This document shows, piece by piece, positions 53,981 through 64,000 of a stretch of 64,000 nt of DNA. The DNA lies in the NCBI RefSeq assembly GCF_003696265.1, contig NZ_RFFH01000010.1:157263-221262 (forward strand), written 5' to 3'. The translations under genes and the position numbers were made by a program. Each line of letters begins with the position of its first letter. Within the stretch, counting starts at the first letter, position 1. Under the pieces are notes generated by a model. The model searched no databases. It was not told where the DNA came from and worked only from the letters and a program-made list of their open reading frames with translations. This DNA is from Nocardia stercoris (lineage in GTDB: Bacteria > Actinomycetota > Actinomycetes > Mycobacteriales > Mycobacteriaceae).

Positions 53981-56900
53981 TCCCGTTGTCGTTTGCCCAG
54001 CAGCGTTTGTGGTTCCTCTACCGCCTGGAGGGACCCTCGGCGACGTACAACATCCCGCTCGCCCTGCGGTTGTCCGGCGCGGTCGACGTGGCGGCGCTCG
54101 CGGCCGCGGTACGCGACGTGGTCGTCCGGCACGAGAGCCTGCGCACCGTCTTCCCCAGCGACGACACCGGCACCCCCGCCCAGGAGATCCTCGGCCCGGA
54201 CGTCGAGGTCCCGGTCGGGATCGTGGACCTGCCCGGCGCGACCGACGTACAGGTCGACGCGCTGATCGCCGACGCGGCCGGCTACCTGTTCGAACTCGAC
54301 ACCGAGATCCCGATCCGGGCCACCGTGCTCACCCGCCACGGTGCCGGCGAACCCGCGTCCGACGAGCTGTTCCTGATCCTGGTGATCCACCACATCGCCT
54401 GTGACGGTTGGTCTCTGGCGCCGCTGGCCCGCGACCTGGCCACCGCGTACCGGGCCCGCGCGACCGGCACCGAACCGGACTGGGAACCGCTGCCGGTCCA
54501 GTACGCCGACTACACCATGTGGCAGCTCGAGCTGCTCGGATCCGACACCGATCCCGACAGTGTGCTGTCCCGCCAGATCGACTACTGGCGCCGGGAACTG
54601 GCCGGCATCCCGGAACAGCTGGTGCTGCCGACCGACCGGCCACGCCCGCGGGTCGCGTCCTATCGCGGTGCGACCGTCGTACTGCGGATCGACGCGGCCA
54701 CCACGGCGGCGATCACCGGCCTGGCCCGGTCGCGACAGGCGACGCTGTCGATGGTGCTGCAGGCCGGCCTGGCCGTGCTGCTGTCCAAACTCGGTGCGGG
54801 GGAGGACATCCCGATCGGCGCCCCGATCGCCGGCCGCACGGACGAGGCGCTCGACGACCTGGTCGGCTTCTTCGTCAACACCTGGGTGCTGCGCGCTCGG
54901 GTCACCCCGGCGGAGTCGTTCGCGCGTATCCTGGACCGGGTCACCGAACAGGCGCTGGCCGCCTACGCCAACCAGGACGCGCCGTTCGAGCGCCTGGTCG
55001 AGGTCGTGAATCCGATTCGGTCGCAGGCCCTGCACCCGCTGTTCCAGGTGTCGCTCACCGTGCAGAACACCACCGCCGCGAGCACCGACTTCGCCGACGG
55101 CGTCCGGGTCCGGCCGCATCCGGTGGCCACCGGCACCGCCCGGTTCGACCTGCTGTTCACCCTCGCCGAGGACGGTGGCGCGCTGTCGGGCACCATCGAA
55201 TACGCCACCGACCTGTACGACCGCGCGACCGTGGAGCGCCTCGGCACCCGGTTCGCCGACCTGCTCGCCCGGTTGAGCGCCGACCCCGACCTGCCTGTCG
55301 GGCACCTCGATCTGCTGGATGCCGCCGAGCGCCGGCAGATCCTGCGGGAGTGGAACGACACCGCGCACACCGATCCCGCCGGTCAGGGCGGGTCGGTGGC
55401 GGACATGTTCGCGACCCGGGTCGCCGCCGAGCCGGATGCGGTCGCGGTGGTGACCGCGGCGCGGACGCTGACCTACCGGGAGCTCGACGACCGGTCCGGG
55501 CGGCTGGCCCGGTTGCTGACGGAAAGGGGTGCGGGCGCGGAAGCGATTGTCGCGGTGGCGTTGCCGCGGCACGCGGACCTGCTCGTCGCCTTGCTGGCGG
55601 TGGTGAAGTCCGGGGCGGGCTACGTACCGCTGGACCCGGCGTATCCGTCGGATCGGTTGCGGTTCATCCAGTCCGACGCGCGGCCGGTGCTGTTGCTGAC
55701 CGACAGCACGGTGGCGCCGGGTATCCCGGAGGTGTCCGAGTCCGCTGGTGGCACAATGAGTATCGCCGAGGACGGTGCGATCGTCCCGCGGCTGCTGCTC
55801 GACGACCCGGCGGTCGCGTCGGAACTCGCGCAGCGGGAACCCCTTGCGCCGGTGAATGTTCCGGACACGAGTGTGGCGTATCTGATCTACACCTCGGGCA
55901 CCACGGGCGTGCCCAAGGGGGTCGCGGTGTCGCGGTCGAACATGGCGGCCCTGGTGCGGGCGACCGCGGGAATGCCGCAGCTCGGTTCCGGAGGCGGCGG
56001 CCGGGTGCTGGCGTCGACGTCGGCGGCCTTCGACGTGTCGGTGTTCGAACTGTTCACCACGCTGTGTGCGGGTGGTGCGGTCGAGATCGTGGACGACGCG
56101 CTGGCTGTGGGGCAGCGGGATTCGTGGTCCGGTGCGGTGATGAGTATGGTGCCGTCGGCGTTCGACGCGGTCGCCGCGCACACAGAGACGGTGCTGGCAG
56201 CGGACTCGATCGTGTTCGCCGGTGAGGCACTGACCTGGGCGACGATCGAGCGGGCGCGCGACCGGATCCCGGGCGTGCGAGTGGTGAACGCGTACGGTCC
56301 GACCGAGTCGACGGTGTACGCGACGACGGCGGTCCTGTCGGACGGCGCCTCGGGGCCGGTGCCGATCGGTGCGCCGCTGCCGGGCGTGCGGGCATATGCG
56401 CTGGACAGCTGGTTGCGGCCGGTGCCGGTCGGTGTGGCCGGTGAGTTGTATCTGGGTGGCGCGCAGGTGGCCCGCGGCTATCACGCGCGCCCCGATCTGA
56501 CCGCGTCCCGCTTCGTGGCCGACCCGTTCGACGGGCCCGTCGACGACCTCGCGCCGGACCGAACCGGTGCGACCGAGCCGCGGGCCGCCGGGCGTCTGTA
56601 TCGCACCGGTGACGTGGTGCGCTGGAACCCCTCCGGGATCCTGGAATACCTGGGCCGGGCCGACGACCAGGTGAAGGTGCGTGGCTTCCGCATCGAGCTC
56701 GGCGAGATCGAGACCGCCCTGACCGGGCACCCGGGTATCTCGCAGGCGGTCGTGGTCGCCCACGACACCGGCGACGGCAAGCAGCTGGTCGGCTACGTGG
56801 TTCCGAGCGAGCATGCGCCCGCCGACGGCCTCGACGGCGCGGTGCCGGGCGGCGGCGCGGACGCCGTGTCCGCACCGGACCTGGATTCGGCTGCGGTGCG

Positions 56901-58720
56901 GTCGTATCTGCGGGATCGGTTGCCGGAGTACATGGTTCCCGCTGCGGTGATGGTGCTCGACGCGCTGCCGTTGTCAGCCAACGGGAAGATCGACCGAAAG
57001 GCATTGCCGGAACCGGTGTTCGAGGCCGGTGCGGCCTATCGGGCGCCCGTGACGGTGGCGGAGTCGGTGCTGGCCGGGGTGTTCGCCGAGATCCTGGGGC
57101 GCGACCGGGTCGGTGTGGACGACGATTTCTTCGAGATCGGCGGCGACTCCATCCGTTCCATCCAGGTGGTGTCCCGGGCCCGCGCGGCGGGCGTGCTGGT
57201 CAGCCCGAAGGAGGTCTTCGAACATCGGACGGTGGCCGCACTGGCCCGGATCGCGGGTACCGCGGCGGATCAGCAGCTGCTGGCCGAGTTGCCGGGCGGC
57301 GGGATCGGCTGGATGCCGTTGCTGCCCGCCGCGCGCTTCGTCCGTGATCTCGGCGCGGGCTTCGACGCGTTCAACCAGTCCATGCTGCTGGACCTTCCGG
57401 CGGGCATCGACCTGGACGGTCTGGTCGCGACGTGGCAGGCGGTGCTGGACCGGCATCCGGTGCTGACCGCGCGGCTGGTCGACGGTCCGGACGGTCCCGG
57501 GCTGCTGACGGTCCCCGCCGGGGAAACCGACGTCGTGAGCCTGATTCACCGAGTGCGCCTGCCGCACAGCGAATCCGGGATCGATGCACTCGTCTCGGCC
57601 GAACTCGACGCTGCCGCAGCGCGATTGGCGCCCGAGCGCGGTGTCTTGCTGGCTCTGGTCTGGTTCGAGCGCGGAGGCGCCGAGCCGGGCGTGCTGGGTG
57701 TGGTGGCGCATCACCTGGCGGTCGACGGCGTGTCGTGGCGAATCCTGTTGCCGGACTTGGCCACGGCCTGGGCTCAGGTCGCCGCGGGGGAGCGGCCGAG
57801 TCTGCCGGCCGCGGGGACCTCGCTGCGGCGGTGGTCGCACGCACTCGCGGAACAGGCGCGGTCCGACGCGCGTTCCGCCGAATTGTCCTGGTGGACAGGG
57901 ATGTTGGCGGGTCCGGACCCGGTGCTCGGATCGCGGGAGCTGGATCCCGCGATCGACACCCACGCCACCGTCGACCAGGTGCAGCTGCTGGTTCCGGCGG
58001 CGGTCACCGAGACGGTACTGACCGCCCTGCCCGCGGCGATCCACGGGCACGTCGACGACGGCCTGCTCGCGGCCCTGGCGGTCGCCGTCGCGGCGTGGAG
58101 CCGGACGCCGCGCACCGACGGTGTGGTGGTGCGCCTCGAGGGGCACGGCCGCGAGGAGGCGCTGGTCCCCGGCGCCGACCTGTCGGCGGTACTGGGCTGG
58201 TTCACCGCCATGTACCCGGTGCGGTTGACCCTGCCCGAAAACATCGACCTGGACGATGTTTTCGCGGGCGGCCCGGCCGCGGGCCGCGTGGTGAAGTGGG
58301 TCAAGGAGCTGCTGCGGGCGGTCCCGGATCGCGGGGTCGGCTACGGCATGCTGCGCTATCTGAACCCGCAGACCGCTGCGGTCCTGCGTGAATTGCCTAC
58401 GGGGCGGATCGGTTTCAACTATCTGGGCCGTTTCGCGGCCGGCGACCTGATGCCCGCCGGTCTGCGGGGCGGCGGCTGGACACCGGCGACGCGGATGTCC
58501 GGCAGCGCGGATTACCCGCAACTCCCGGCACTGTCGGCACTCGAGATCAACGCGGCGGTCACCGACGACGGCTCGGGCGCGGTCCTGGGCGCCCTGTTCA
58601 GCTATGCGGCCGGCGTGCTGGACCGTCCCGCCGTCGACGAGCTGGCCCGCCTCTGGCGTGACGCGCTCACCGGCCTGGCGCGGTACACCGAGCGCGGCGC
58701 CGGAGGACTGACCCCCTCGG
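53977..58720 (+). other. NRPS module 11: C-A-T-E, unassigned D-residue
   Basis: The C domain has HHIACDGWS, with Cys at a usually small position but the catalytic His and Asp intact. A11 pocket: D-V-F-S-V-A-A-V-Y-K, identical to A1. The loop before its A10 motif ([17 protein letters not shown]) is nearly the same as that of A9. E domain complete. Confidence 0.9.
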
Positions 58721-61700
58721 ATCTGCCGCTGACCGACCTCGACCAGGCGGGAATCGAACTGCTCGAGGCCCGCTACCCGCAGCTGCGCGACGTGTGGCCG
58801 GTCACGGCGATGCAGTCGGGTCTGCTGTTCCACGCCCAGCTGGCCGGTGCGGGCTTCGACGCCTACCACATGCAGGTCGTGTTCGACCTGGCCGGCGTGC
58901 TGGATCCGGCCCGGATGCGGACGGCGGGCCAGGCGTTGCTGGACCGGCACGCCGGCCTGCGCACCGCCTACGTCCCGGCCGGTGACGGTTCCACGGTGGC
59001 CGTGGTGGTGGCCACGGCGACCCTGCCGTGGCAGGAACTCGACCTGCGGGCCGTGCCCGCGGACCGGCAGCCGGCCGCGGAAGCCGAACTCTTGGACGCC
59101 GACCGCGGCACCCACTTCGATCTCACCGTGCCGCCGCTGCTGCGGCTGGCGGTGATCCGCACCGGCGCGGACCGGTCACGCCTGGTGTTGACCGTCCATC
59201 ACGTGCTGGTGGACGGCTGGTCGCTGCCGCTACTGGTCACCGATCTGTTGGCGCTGTACGCCGGTGCCGGGGACGCGTCCGCGTTGCCGCCCGCGACGGA
59301 CTTCCGGGACTTCCTGGTGTGGCTGCGGGGTCAGGACTCCGCCGCTACCGCTCGGGCGTGGGCCCGCCATCTCGACGGCGTCACCGAACCCAGCTTCCTG
59401 GCCGCGGCCGCCGCCGGACGCGGCCACGACAGCACGGCCGTCGGCGTCGCCGGCGTGGATGTGCTGGAGACGGTGGATGTTCCGCTGACCCCGGCGGTCG
59501 CTCGGGCGCTGTCGCGCCGGGCCGCCGAGTGCGGTGTCACGCTGAACACGATCGTGCAGGTCAGCTGGGCGCTGCTGGTGGGTGCCGCGCTCGGGCGTGA
59601 CGATGTGGTGTTCGGCGCGACGGTCGCGGGCCGCCCGGCCGACCTGCCCGGCGCCGACACCATGGTGGGACTGCTGATCAACACCGTGCCGGTCCGGGTG
59701 CGCATCGACCCCGCCGCCACCCTGTCCGAGCTGCTGCGCCGCCACCAGGCCGAGCAGACCGCGCTGATGGATCACCACCACTACCCGCTGACCGAGGTGC
59801 ACCGGACCACCGGCGTACCGGCGCTGTTCGACACCCTGGTGGCGTTCGAGTCGTATCCGCTCGACGAGGCCGCACTGGCCGACAGCTCCACCACCAGCGG
59901 GCTCGCCGTGGTCGGACTCGAACACCACAGTGGCACGAACTATCCGGTGACGATCACCGCGAACGCGGTACCGGACCTGGTCATGACCTTGCAGTACGAC
60001 AACACGGTGTTCGACCGGGACTTCGTCGACGACGTCACCGCCCACTACGCCCGGCTGCTCGAATCCTTCGCGACCGGCCCCGAGCGCGCGGTCGCGCGGC
60101 TGGACCTGCTACTGCCCCGCGAGCTGGAACTGCTGCGCCGCCGCAACGGTGTCGGCGCCGACTCCACCGACGCCCCGTCCGTCACGGAACTGTTTGCCGC
60201 GCAGGCCGATTCGGACGAGGTGGCCGTACAGTGCGGCGGGGTGTCGCTGACCTACCGCGAACTCGACGAGCGGTCCGGTCGCCTGGCCCGCCTGCTCACC
60301 GACCGCGCGGTCGGACCGGAAAGTGTGGTCGCGGTGGCGATGCCGCGCACGGCCGACCTGCTGGTCGCCCTGCTGGCCGTGGTCAAGTCCGGTGCCGCCT
60401 ACGTACCGGTGGATCCGGCGTATCCGCAGGACCGGCTGCGATTCATCCTGGCCGACGCGCGGCCACTGGTCGTGCTGACCGACCGGCGCGTCGACGGACA
60501 GATCCCCGATACGGGCGTGGCGCGCCTGATCGTCGACGACCCGGACACCGTCGCGGCGCTCGCCGCGGCGGAACCGCTACTGCCCGTGCCGGTTCCGGCG
60601 CAGAGCCTGGCCTATCTGATCTACACCTCGGGAACCACAGGTGTCCCCAAGGGGGTGGCGGTCTCGCGGGCGAACCTGGCCGCCCTGGTCCGTGCGACCC
60701 GGCCGCTGGTGACCGCTGCCGCGACGCACCGGCCGCGCGTGCTGGCGTCGACGTCGTCGGCCTTCGACGTGTCGGTATTCGAGTTGTTCACCACCGTCTG
60801 CGCCGGCGGCTCGGTCGAGCTCGTCGACGACGCACTCGCTGTGGGACAGCGCGATTCGTGGTCCGGTGCGCTGTTGAGCATGGTGCCGTCGGCGTTCGAC
60901 GCCGTCGCCGCGCACACCCGGACGCGCCTGGACGCGGACACGATCGTGTTCGCGGGTGAGGCACTGACCCAGGCCACGATCGAACGGGCCCGGACCCGGA
61001 TCCCGGGTGTGCGGGTGGTGAACGCGTACGGTCCGACCGAGTCGACCGTATACGCGACCACGGCGGTGCTCGAACCGGGCGCGACGGGTCCGGTGCCGAT
61101 CGGTGTGCCGCTGCCCGGCGTCCACGTCCACGTGCTCGACGGCTGGCTGCGGCAGGTGCCGGCCGGGACGCCCGGCGAGCTGTATCTCGGTGGCGCGCAA
61201 GTGGCTCGCGGCTACCACGACCGCCCCGACCTGACCGGTGCGCGCTTCGTCGCCGACCCGTTCACCCCCGGCGGCCGGCTCTACCGCACCGGCGACGTCG
61301 TGCGGTGGAACCGCGCCGGCGAGCTGGAGTATCACGGGCGCGCCGACGACCAAGTGAAGATCCGCGGCTACCGCATCGAACCCGGCGAGATCGACGCCGT
61401 GCTGACCACCCATCCCCGGATCGCGCAGGCCGTGGTGGTCGCGCACGACACCGGCCACGGCAAGCAGCTCGTCGGGTACGTCGTCGCCGAAAACCCGGGC
61501 GCCGAACCGGATTCGGCCGAGGTGCGGGCCTACGTCGGAAAACGGCTGCCCGAGTACATGGTTCCCGCCGTGGTGATGGTGCTGGACGCGCTGCCGCTGT
61601 CGGCGAACGGCAAGATCGACCGGAAGGCGTTGCCGGAACCGGTCTTCGCCGCCGCCGCGACCTACCGCGCCCCGCAGTCGCCGGTCGAGCGGACGCTGGC

Positions 61701-64000
61701 GGACCTGTTCGCCGAGGTACTCGGCGTCGAACGCGTCGGCCTCGACGACAGCTTCTTCGACCTGGGCGGGCACTCGCTGCTGGCCACCCGCCTGGTCAGC
61801 CGGATCCGGGCCGAGCTCGCGGTCGAGGTCCCGATCCGGGCCGTGTTCGAGGCCCGGACCGTCGCGGCGCTGTCCCGGATCGCCGGACAGGGCGACACCG
61901 CCACCCGGACCGCGCCGCGCCGGTTCGAGCGTCCCGAACGGTTGCCGCTGTCGTTCGCGCAGCAGCGGCTGTGGTTCCTGTACCGGCTCGACGGTCCGTC
62001 GGCGACCTACAACATCCCGCTGGCCCTGACCCTGACCGGGGACGTGGACGTGGTGGCGCTGACCGCCGCGATCGGCGACCTGGTGGGCCGGCACGAAAGT
62101 CTGCGCACCGTATTCGCCAGTGACGCAGACGGTATCGGCCGACAGCAGATCCTCGACATCGACTCGGTCGAGCCGCCGGTGCGGGTGCTGGATCTGTCCG
62201 CGGCCGGACCGGACGAGGTGGATCGTGCGGTCGCCGCCGCGGCCGGGCACCGGTTCGAGCTCGACACCGAGATTCCGATCCGGGCCACCGTCATCCGCCG
62301 CGGTGCCCTGTCCGCGCCGGAGAACCGGCCGGACGCGGACCTGGTGCTGGTCGTGGTCGTGCACCACATCGCGGGTGACGGCTGGTCGCTGGCCCCGCTG
62401 GCCCGCGACCTGGCCGCCGCGTACGCGGCGCGGGCAGCGGGCACGGCCCCGGCGTGGGCGCCGTTGCCGGTGCAGTACGCGGATTACACGCTGTGGCAGC
62501 GGGAACTGCTCGGCGACGAGTCGGACCCGGACAGTGTGCTGTCGCGTCAGTTCGACTATTGGCGGACCGAATTGGCCGGTGTCCCAGAGCAGTTGGCGTT
62601 GCCGACGGATCGTCCGCGGCCGCTGGTGGCGTCGTATCGGGGTGCGATCGCGCCCTGGGAGATCGACGGTGATACCGCCGCGGCGATCGGTGAGCTGGCC
62701 CGCTCGCGTGGGGCGACCGTGTCGATGGTGCTGCAGGCGGGCCTCGCGGTGCTGCTGTCCGCTCTCGGTGCGGGGGAAGACATTCCGATCGGTTCGCCGA
62801 TCGCTGGTCGCACCGATGCGGCGTTGGACGATCTGGTCGGGTTCTTCGTCAACACGTGGGTGCTGCGGGCGCGGGTGTCACCGGCGATGTCCTTCGCCGA
62901 GCTGGTCGACCAGGTCGCGGACAAGGCCCTGGCGGCGTACGCGAATCAGGATGCTCCGTTCGAGCGTCTGGTGGAGTTGGTGAATCCGGTTCGCTCGCAG
63001 GCGCATCACCCGTTGTTCCAGGTGTCTCTGACCGTGCAGAACACCACCGCCGCGGTAGCGGAGTTCGGCGATGCGGTGGTCGGCGCCTACCCCGTCACCA
63101 CCGGTGCCGCGCGCTTCGACCTGCTGTTCACCGTGGTCGAGGACGGTCACGGCGGCCTGGCCGGCTCGATCGAGTACGCCACCGACCTGTTCGACCGCGC
63201 GACGGTCGACCGGCTCGGGCAACGGTTCACCGGCCTGCTCACCCAGCTCACGGGACGGCCCGAACTGCCGGTCGGCGATGCCGATGTGCTGGGCGCGGAC
63301 GAGCGGCGTCGGGTGTTGGTGGAGTGGAACGATACGGCGACGGATGTGGATCTGTCGGTGTCGGTGCTGGAGTTGTTGGCGGCGCGGGTCGCGGCGATTC
63401 CGGAGGTGCTCGCGGTTGTCGCTTCCGGTGTGGAGTTGACCTACCGGGAGTTGGATGAGCGGTCGGATCGTTTGGCGCGCTTGTTGGTCGGGCACGGTGT
63501 GGGTGCGGAGCAGGTGGTGGCGGTTGCGTTGCCGCGTGTGGCTGATTTGTTGGTGTCGATGGTGGCGGTGAACAAGGCTGGTGGGGCGTATGTTCCGGTG
63601 GATCCGGAGTATCCGTCGGATCGGTTGCGGTTCATCCTGACCGACGCGCAACCGGTGCTGGTGCTGACGCACAGCCGTGTTGCCGATGTTGTGCCGGACA
63701 CGGGTGTCGCACGGGTACTGGTCGATGATCCGGCTGTGGTGGCCGAGCTCGCCGGTGAAGGCCGGTACGCGGACCGGAACTCGCCGGGCCAGGTGAACGG
63801 CATGCCCGTCACCGGCGAACCGGAAACGCGCAGTGCGAACCACAGTGGCGGCCTCGACCGAACGGTGGTCGATGCCGCGCCGAGCTCTGTCGAGCCTGTT
63901 GGCGCCGTGTGGGTGGTGTCGCCGGATTCGGTGTCGCACTTGATCTACACCTCCGGTACGACCGGTCAGTCCAAGGGTGCGATCATCACCCACGCCAATC
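53977..64000 (+). CDS. Second NRPS gene, 3' end outside the window (at least three modules)
   Basis: The frame is open from ATG 53977 to the window edge (3,341 codons visible) and continues beyond. Domain order is C-A-T-E, C-A-T, C-A(partial). The start overlaps the previous stop as ATGA. The protein begins directly with [19 protein letters not shown], the first motif of an L-accepting C domain, with no docking region. Carrier serines are Ser1058 (GGDS) and Ser2600 (GGHS). All visible C domains keep HHxxxDG and the E domain has HHLAVDGVS. This protein continues the D,L alternation of the first. The chain-release domain, if any, must be encoded to the right of the window. Confidence 0.95.
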   Translation, partial: MIPLSFAQQRLWFLYRLEGPSATYNIPLALRLSGAVDVAALAAAVRDVVVRHESLRTVFPSDDTGTPAQEILGPDVEVPVGIVDLPGATDVQVDALIADAAGYLFELDTEIPIRATVLTRHGAGEPASDELFLILVIHHIACDGWSLAPLARDLATAYRARATGTEPDWEPLPVQYADYTMWQLELLGSDTDPDSVLSRQIDYWRRELAGIPEQLVLPTDRPRPRVASYRGATVVLRIDAATTAAITGLARSRQATLSMVLQAGLAVLLSKLGAGEDIPIGAPIAGRTDEALDDLVGFFVNTWVLRARVTPAESFARILDRVTEQALAAYANQDAPFERLVEVVNPIRSQALHPLFQVSLTVQNTTAASTDFADGVRVRPHPVATGTARFDLLFTLAEDGGALSGTIEYATDLYDRATVERLGTRFADLLARLSADPDLPVGHLDLLDAAERRQILREWNDTAHTDPAGQGGSVADMFATRVAAEPDAVAVVTAARTLTYRELDDRSGRLARLLTERGAGAEAIVAVALPRHADLLVALLAVVKSGAGYVPLDPAYPSDRLRFIQSDARPVLLLTDSTVAPGIPEVSESAGGTMSIAEDGAIVPRLLLDDPAVASELAQREPLAPVNVPDTSVAYLIYTSGTTGVPKGVAVSRSNMAALVRATAGMPQLGSGGGGRVLASTSAAFDVSVFELFTTLCAGGAVEIVDDALAVGQRDSWSGAVMSMVPSAFDAVAAHTETVLAADSIVFAGEALTWATIERARDRIPGVRVVNAYGPTESTVYATTAVLSDGASGPVPIGAPLPGVRAYALDSWLRPVPVGVAGELYLGGAQVARGYHARPDLTASRFVADPFDGPVDDLAPDRTGATEPRAAGRLYRTGDVVRWNPSGILEYLGRADDQVKVRGFRIELGEIETALTGHPGISQAVVVAHDTGDGKQLVGYVVPSEHAPADGLDGAVPGGGADAVSAPDLDSAAVRSYLRDRLPEYMVPAAVMVLDALPLSANGKIDRKALPEPVFEAGAAYRAPVTVAESVLAGVFAEILGRDRVGVDDDFFEIGGDSIRSIQVVSRARAAGVLVSPKEVFEHRTVAALARIAGTAADQQLLAELPGGGIGWMPLLPAARFVRDLGAGFDAFNQSMLLDLPAGIDLDGLVATWQAVLDRHPVLTARLVDGPDGPGLLTVPAGETDVVSLIHRVRLPHSESGIDALVSAELDAAAARLAPERGVLLALVWFERGGAEPGVLGVVAHHLAVDGVSWRILLPDLATAWAQVAAGERPSLPAAGTSLRRWSHALAEQARSDARSAELSWWTGMLAGPDPVLGSRELDPAIDTHATVDQVQLLVPAAVTETVLTALPAAIHGHVDDGLLAALAVAVAAWSRTPRTDGVVVRLEGHGREEALVPGADLSAVLGWFTAMYPVRLTLPENIDLDDVFAGGPAAGRVVKWVKELLRAVPDRGVGYGMLRYLNPQTAAVLRELPTGRIGFNYLGRFAAGDLMPAGLRGGGWTPATRMSGSADYPQLPALSALEINAAVTDDGSGAVLGALFSYAAGVLDRPAVDELARLWRDALTGLARYTERGAGGLTPSDLPLTDLDQAGIELLEARYPQLRDVWPVTAMQSGLLFHAQLAGAGFDAYHMQVVFDLAGVLDPARMRTAGQALLDRHAGLRTAYVPAGDGSTVAVVVATATLPWQELDLRAVPADRQPAAEAELLDADRGTHFDLTVPPLLRLAVIRTGADRSRLVLTVHHVLVDGWSLPLLVTDLLALYAGAGDASALPPATDFRDFLVWLRGQDSAATARAWARHLDGVTEPSFLAAAAAGRGHDSTAVGVAGVDVLETVDVPLTPAVARALSRRAAECGVTLNTIVQVSWALLVGAALGRDDVVFGATVAGRPADLPGADTMVGLLINTVPVRVRIDPAATLSELLRRHQAEQTALMDHHHYPLTEVHRTTGVPALFDTLVAFESYPLDEAALADSSTTSGLAVVGLEHHSGTNYPVTITANAVPDLVMTLQYDNTVFDRDFVDDVTAHYARLLESFATGPERAVARLDLLLPRELELLRRRNGVGADSTDAPSVTELFAAQADSDEVAVQCGGVSLTYRELDERSGRLARLLTDRAVGPESVVAVAMPRTADLLVALLAVVKSGAAYVPVDPAYPQDRLRFILADARPLVVLTDRRVDGQIPDTGVARLIVDDPDTVAALAAAEPLLPVPVPAQSLAYLIYTSGTTGVPKGVAVSRANLAALVRATRPLVTAAATHRPRVLASTSSAFDVSVFELFTTVCAGGSVELVDDALAVGQRDSWSGALLSMVPSAFDAVAAHTRTRLDADTIVFAGEALTQATIERARTRIPGVRVVNAYGPTESTVYATTAVLEPGATGPVPIGVPLPGVHVHVLDGWLRQVPAGTPGELYLGGAQVARGYHDRPDLTGARFVADPFTPGGRLYRTGDVVRWNRAGELEYHGRADDQVKIRGYRIEPGEIDAVLTTHPRIAQAVVVAHDTGHGKQLVGYVVAENPGAEPDSAEVRAYVGKRLPEYMVPAVVMVLDALPLSANGKIDRKALPEPVFAAAATYRAPQSPVERTLADLFAEVLGVERVGLDDSFFDLGGHSLLATRLVSRIRAELAVEVPIRAVFEARTVAALSRIAGQGDTATRTAPRRFERPERLPLSFAQQRLWFLYRLDGPSATYNIPLALTLTGDVDVVALTAAIGDLVGRHESLRTVFASDADGIGRQQILDIDSVEPPVRVLDLSAAGPDEVDRAVAAAAGHRFELDTEIPIRATVIRRGALSAPENRPDADLVLVVVVHHIAGDGWSLAPLARDLAAAYAARAAGTAPAWAPLPVQYADYTLWQRELLGDESDPDSVLSRQFDYWRTELAGVPEQLALPTDRPRPLVASYRGAIAPWEIDGDTAAAIGELARSRGATVSMVLQAGLAVLLSALGAGEDIPIGSPIAGRTDAALDDLVGFFVNTWVLRARVSPAMSFAELVDQVADKALAAYANQDAPFERLVELVNPVRSQAHHPLFQVSLTVQNTTAAVAEFGDAVVGAYPVTTGAARFDLLFTVVEDGHGGLAGSIEYATDLFDRATVDRLGQRFTGLLTQLTGRPELPVGDADVLGADERRRVLVEWNDTATDVDLSVSVLELLAARVAAIPEVLAVVASGVELTYRELDERSDRLARLLVGHGVGAEQVVAVALPRVADLLVSMVAVNKAGGAYVPVDPEYPSDRLRFILTDAQPVLVLTHSRVADVVPDTGVARVLVDDPAVVAELAGEGRYADRNSPGQVNGMPVTGEPETRSANHSGGLDRTVVDAAPSSVEPVGAVWVVSPDSVSHLIYTSGTTGQSKGAIITHAN
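58725..61920 (+). other. NRPS module 12: C-A-T, unassigned L-residue
   Basis: The D-accepting C domain ([23 protein letters not shown]). A12 pocket: D-V-F-S-V-A-A-V-Y-K, as in A1 and A11. Carrier in GGHS with no E domain after it. Confidence 0.9.
61925..64000 (+). other. NRPS module 13 (partial): C and the start of A
   Basis: The L-accepting C domain ([30 protein letters not shown]) is complete. The A domain is cut by the window edge inside its A3 motif ([18 protein letters not shown]), so the specificity pocket is not visible. A loop of about 35 residues ([16 protein letters not shown]...) before the A3 motif is another variable insertion. Confidence 0.88.

Overview
The window is high-GC DNA with actinobacterial gene style: GTG starts, ATGA and GTGA overlaps, and genes of mycobacterial and nocardial type. 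Nocardia or a close relative is the most likely host, but this is inferred from gene types and not proven. Almost the whole window is one nonribosomal peptide synthetase (NRPS) locus whose right end lies outside the window.

Left flank (1-5785, + strand): the 3' part of a very large P-type ATPase made of a degenerate half and a catalytic half, with a 13-copy octapeptide repeat. Next come a small membrane protein of the PLDc_N family, an ABC ATPase and an ABC-2 type permease, tightly overlapping and probably one operon. An MbtH-like NRPS chaperone gene follows (5875-6099), ending at a strong hairpin that also separates it from the convergent minus-strand operon.

Tailoring and regulation (6198-13320, - strand, transcribed leftwards): cytochrome P450, a stand-alone adenylation-carrier (A-T) didomain with a phenylalanine-type pocket, an acylating aldehyde dehydrogenase of the SauS/EutE type, a StrR/NovG-like ParB-fold regulator, and a class III aminotransferase. 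Between the P450 and the divergent giant NRPS lies a perfect inverted repeat with the arm and spacer layout of StrR-family operators (13555-13585).

Assembly line (13817-64000, + strand): a 13,387-residue NRPS with ten modules, translationally coupled to a second NRPS with two complete modules and the start of a third before the window ends. Every odd-numbered complete module (1, 3, 5, 7, 9, 11) has an epimerase domain and every even one (2 to 12) lacks it. The condensation domain types switch in register, so the predicted peptide alternates D and L (or achiral) residues over at least twelve positions. Val-type pockets occur at 3, 6 and 10. Seven modules share an unassigned DVFSVA-(A/G)-V-(F/Y)-K pocket. 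Module 8 has a beta-amino-acid pocket, with the key Asp shifted from position 235 to 236. No thioesterase or reductase release domain is visible.

Working model (inference): the P450 acts on Phe held on the A-T didomain, which may feed the EntF-like first condensation domain. The aldehyde dehydrogenase and aminotransferase may supply a beta-amino acid such as beta-alanine for module 8. The StrR-like protein activates both divergent transcripts. The product would be a long D,L-alternating, largely neutral peptide, a stereochemical layout known from linear gramicidin. I do not recognise this cluster as a described pathway.
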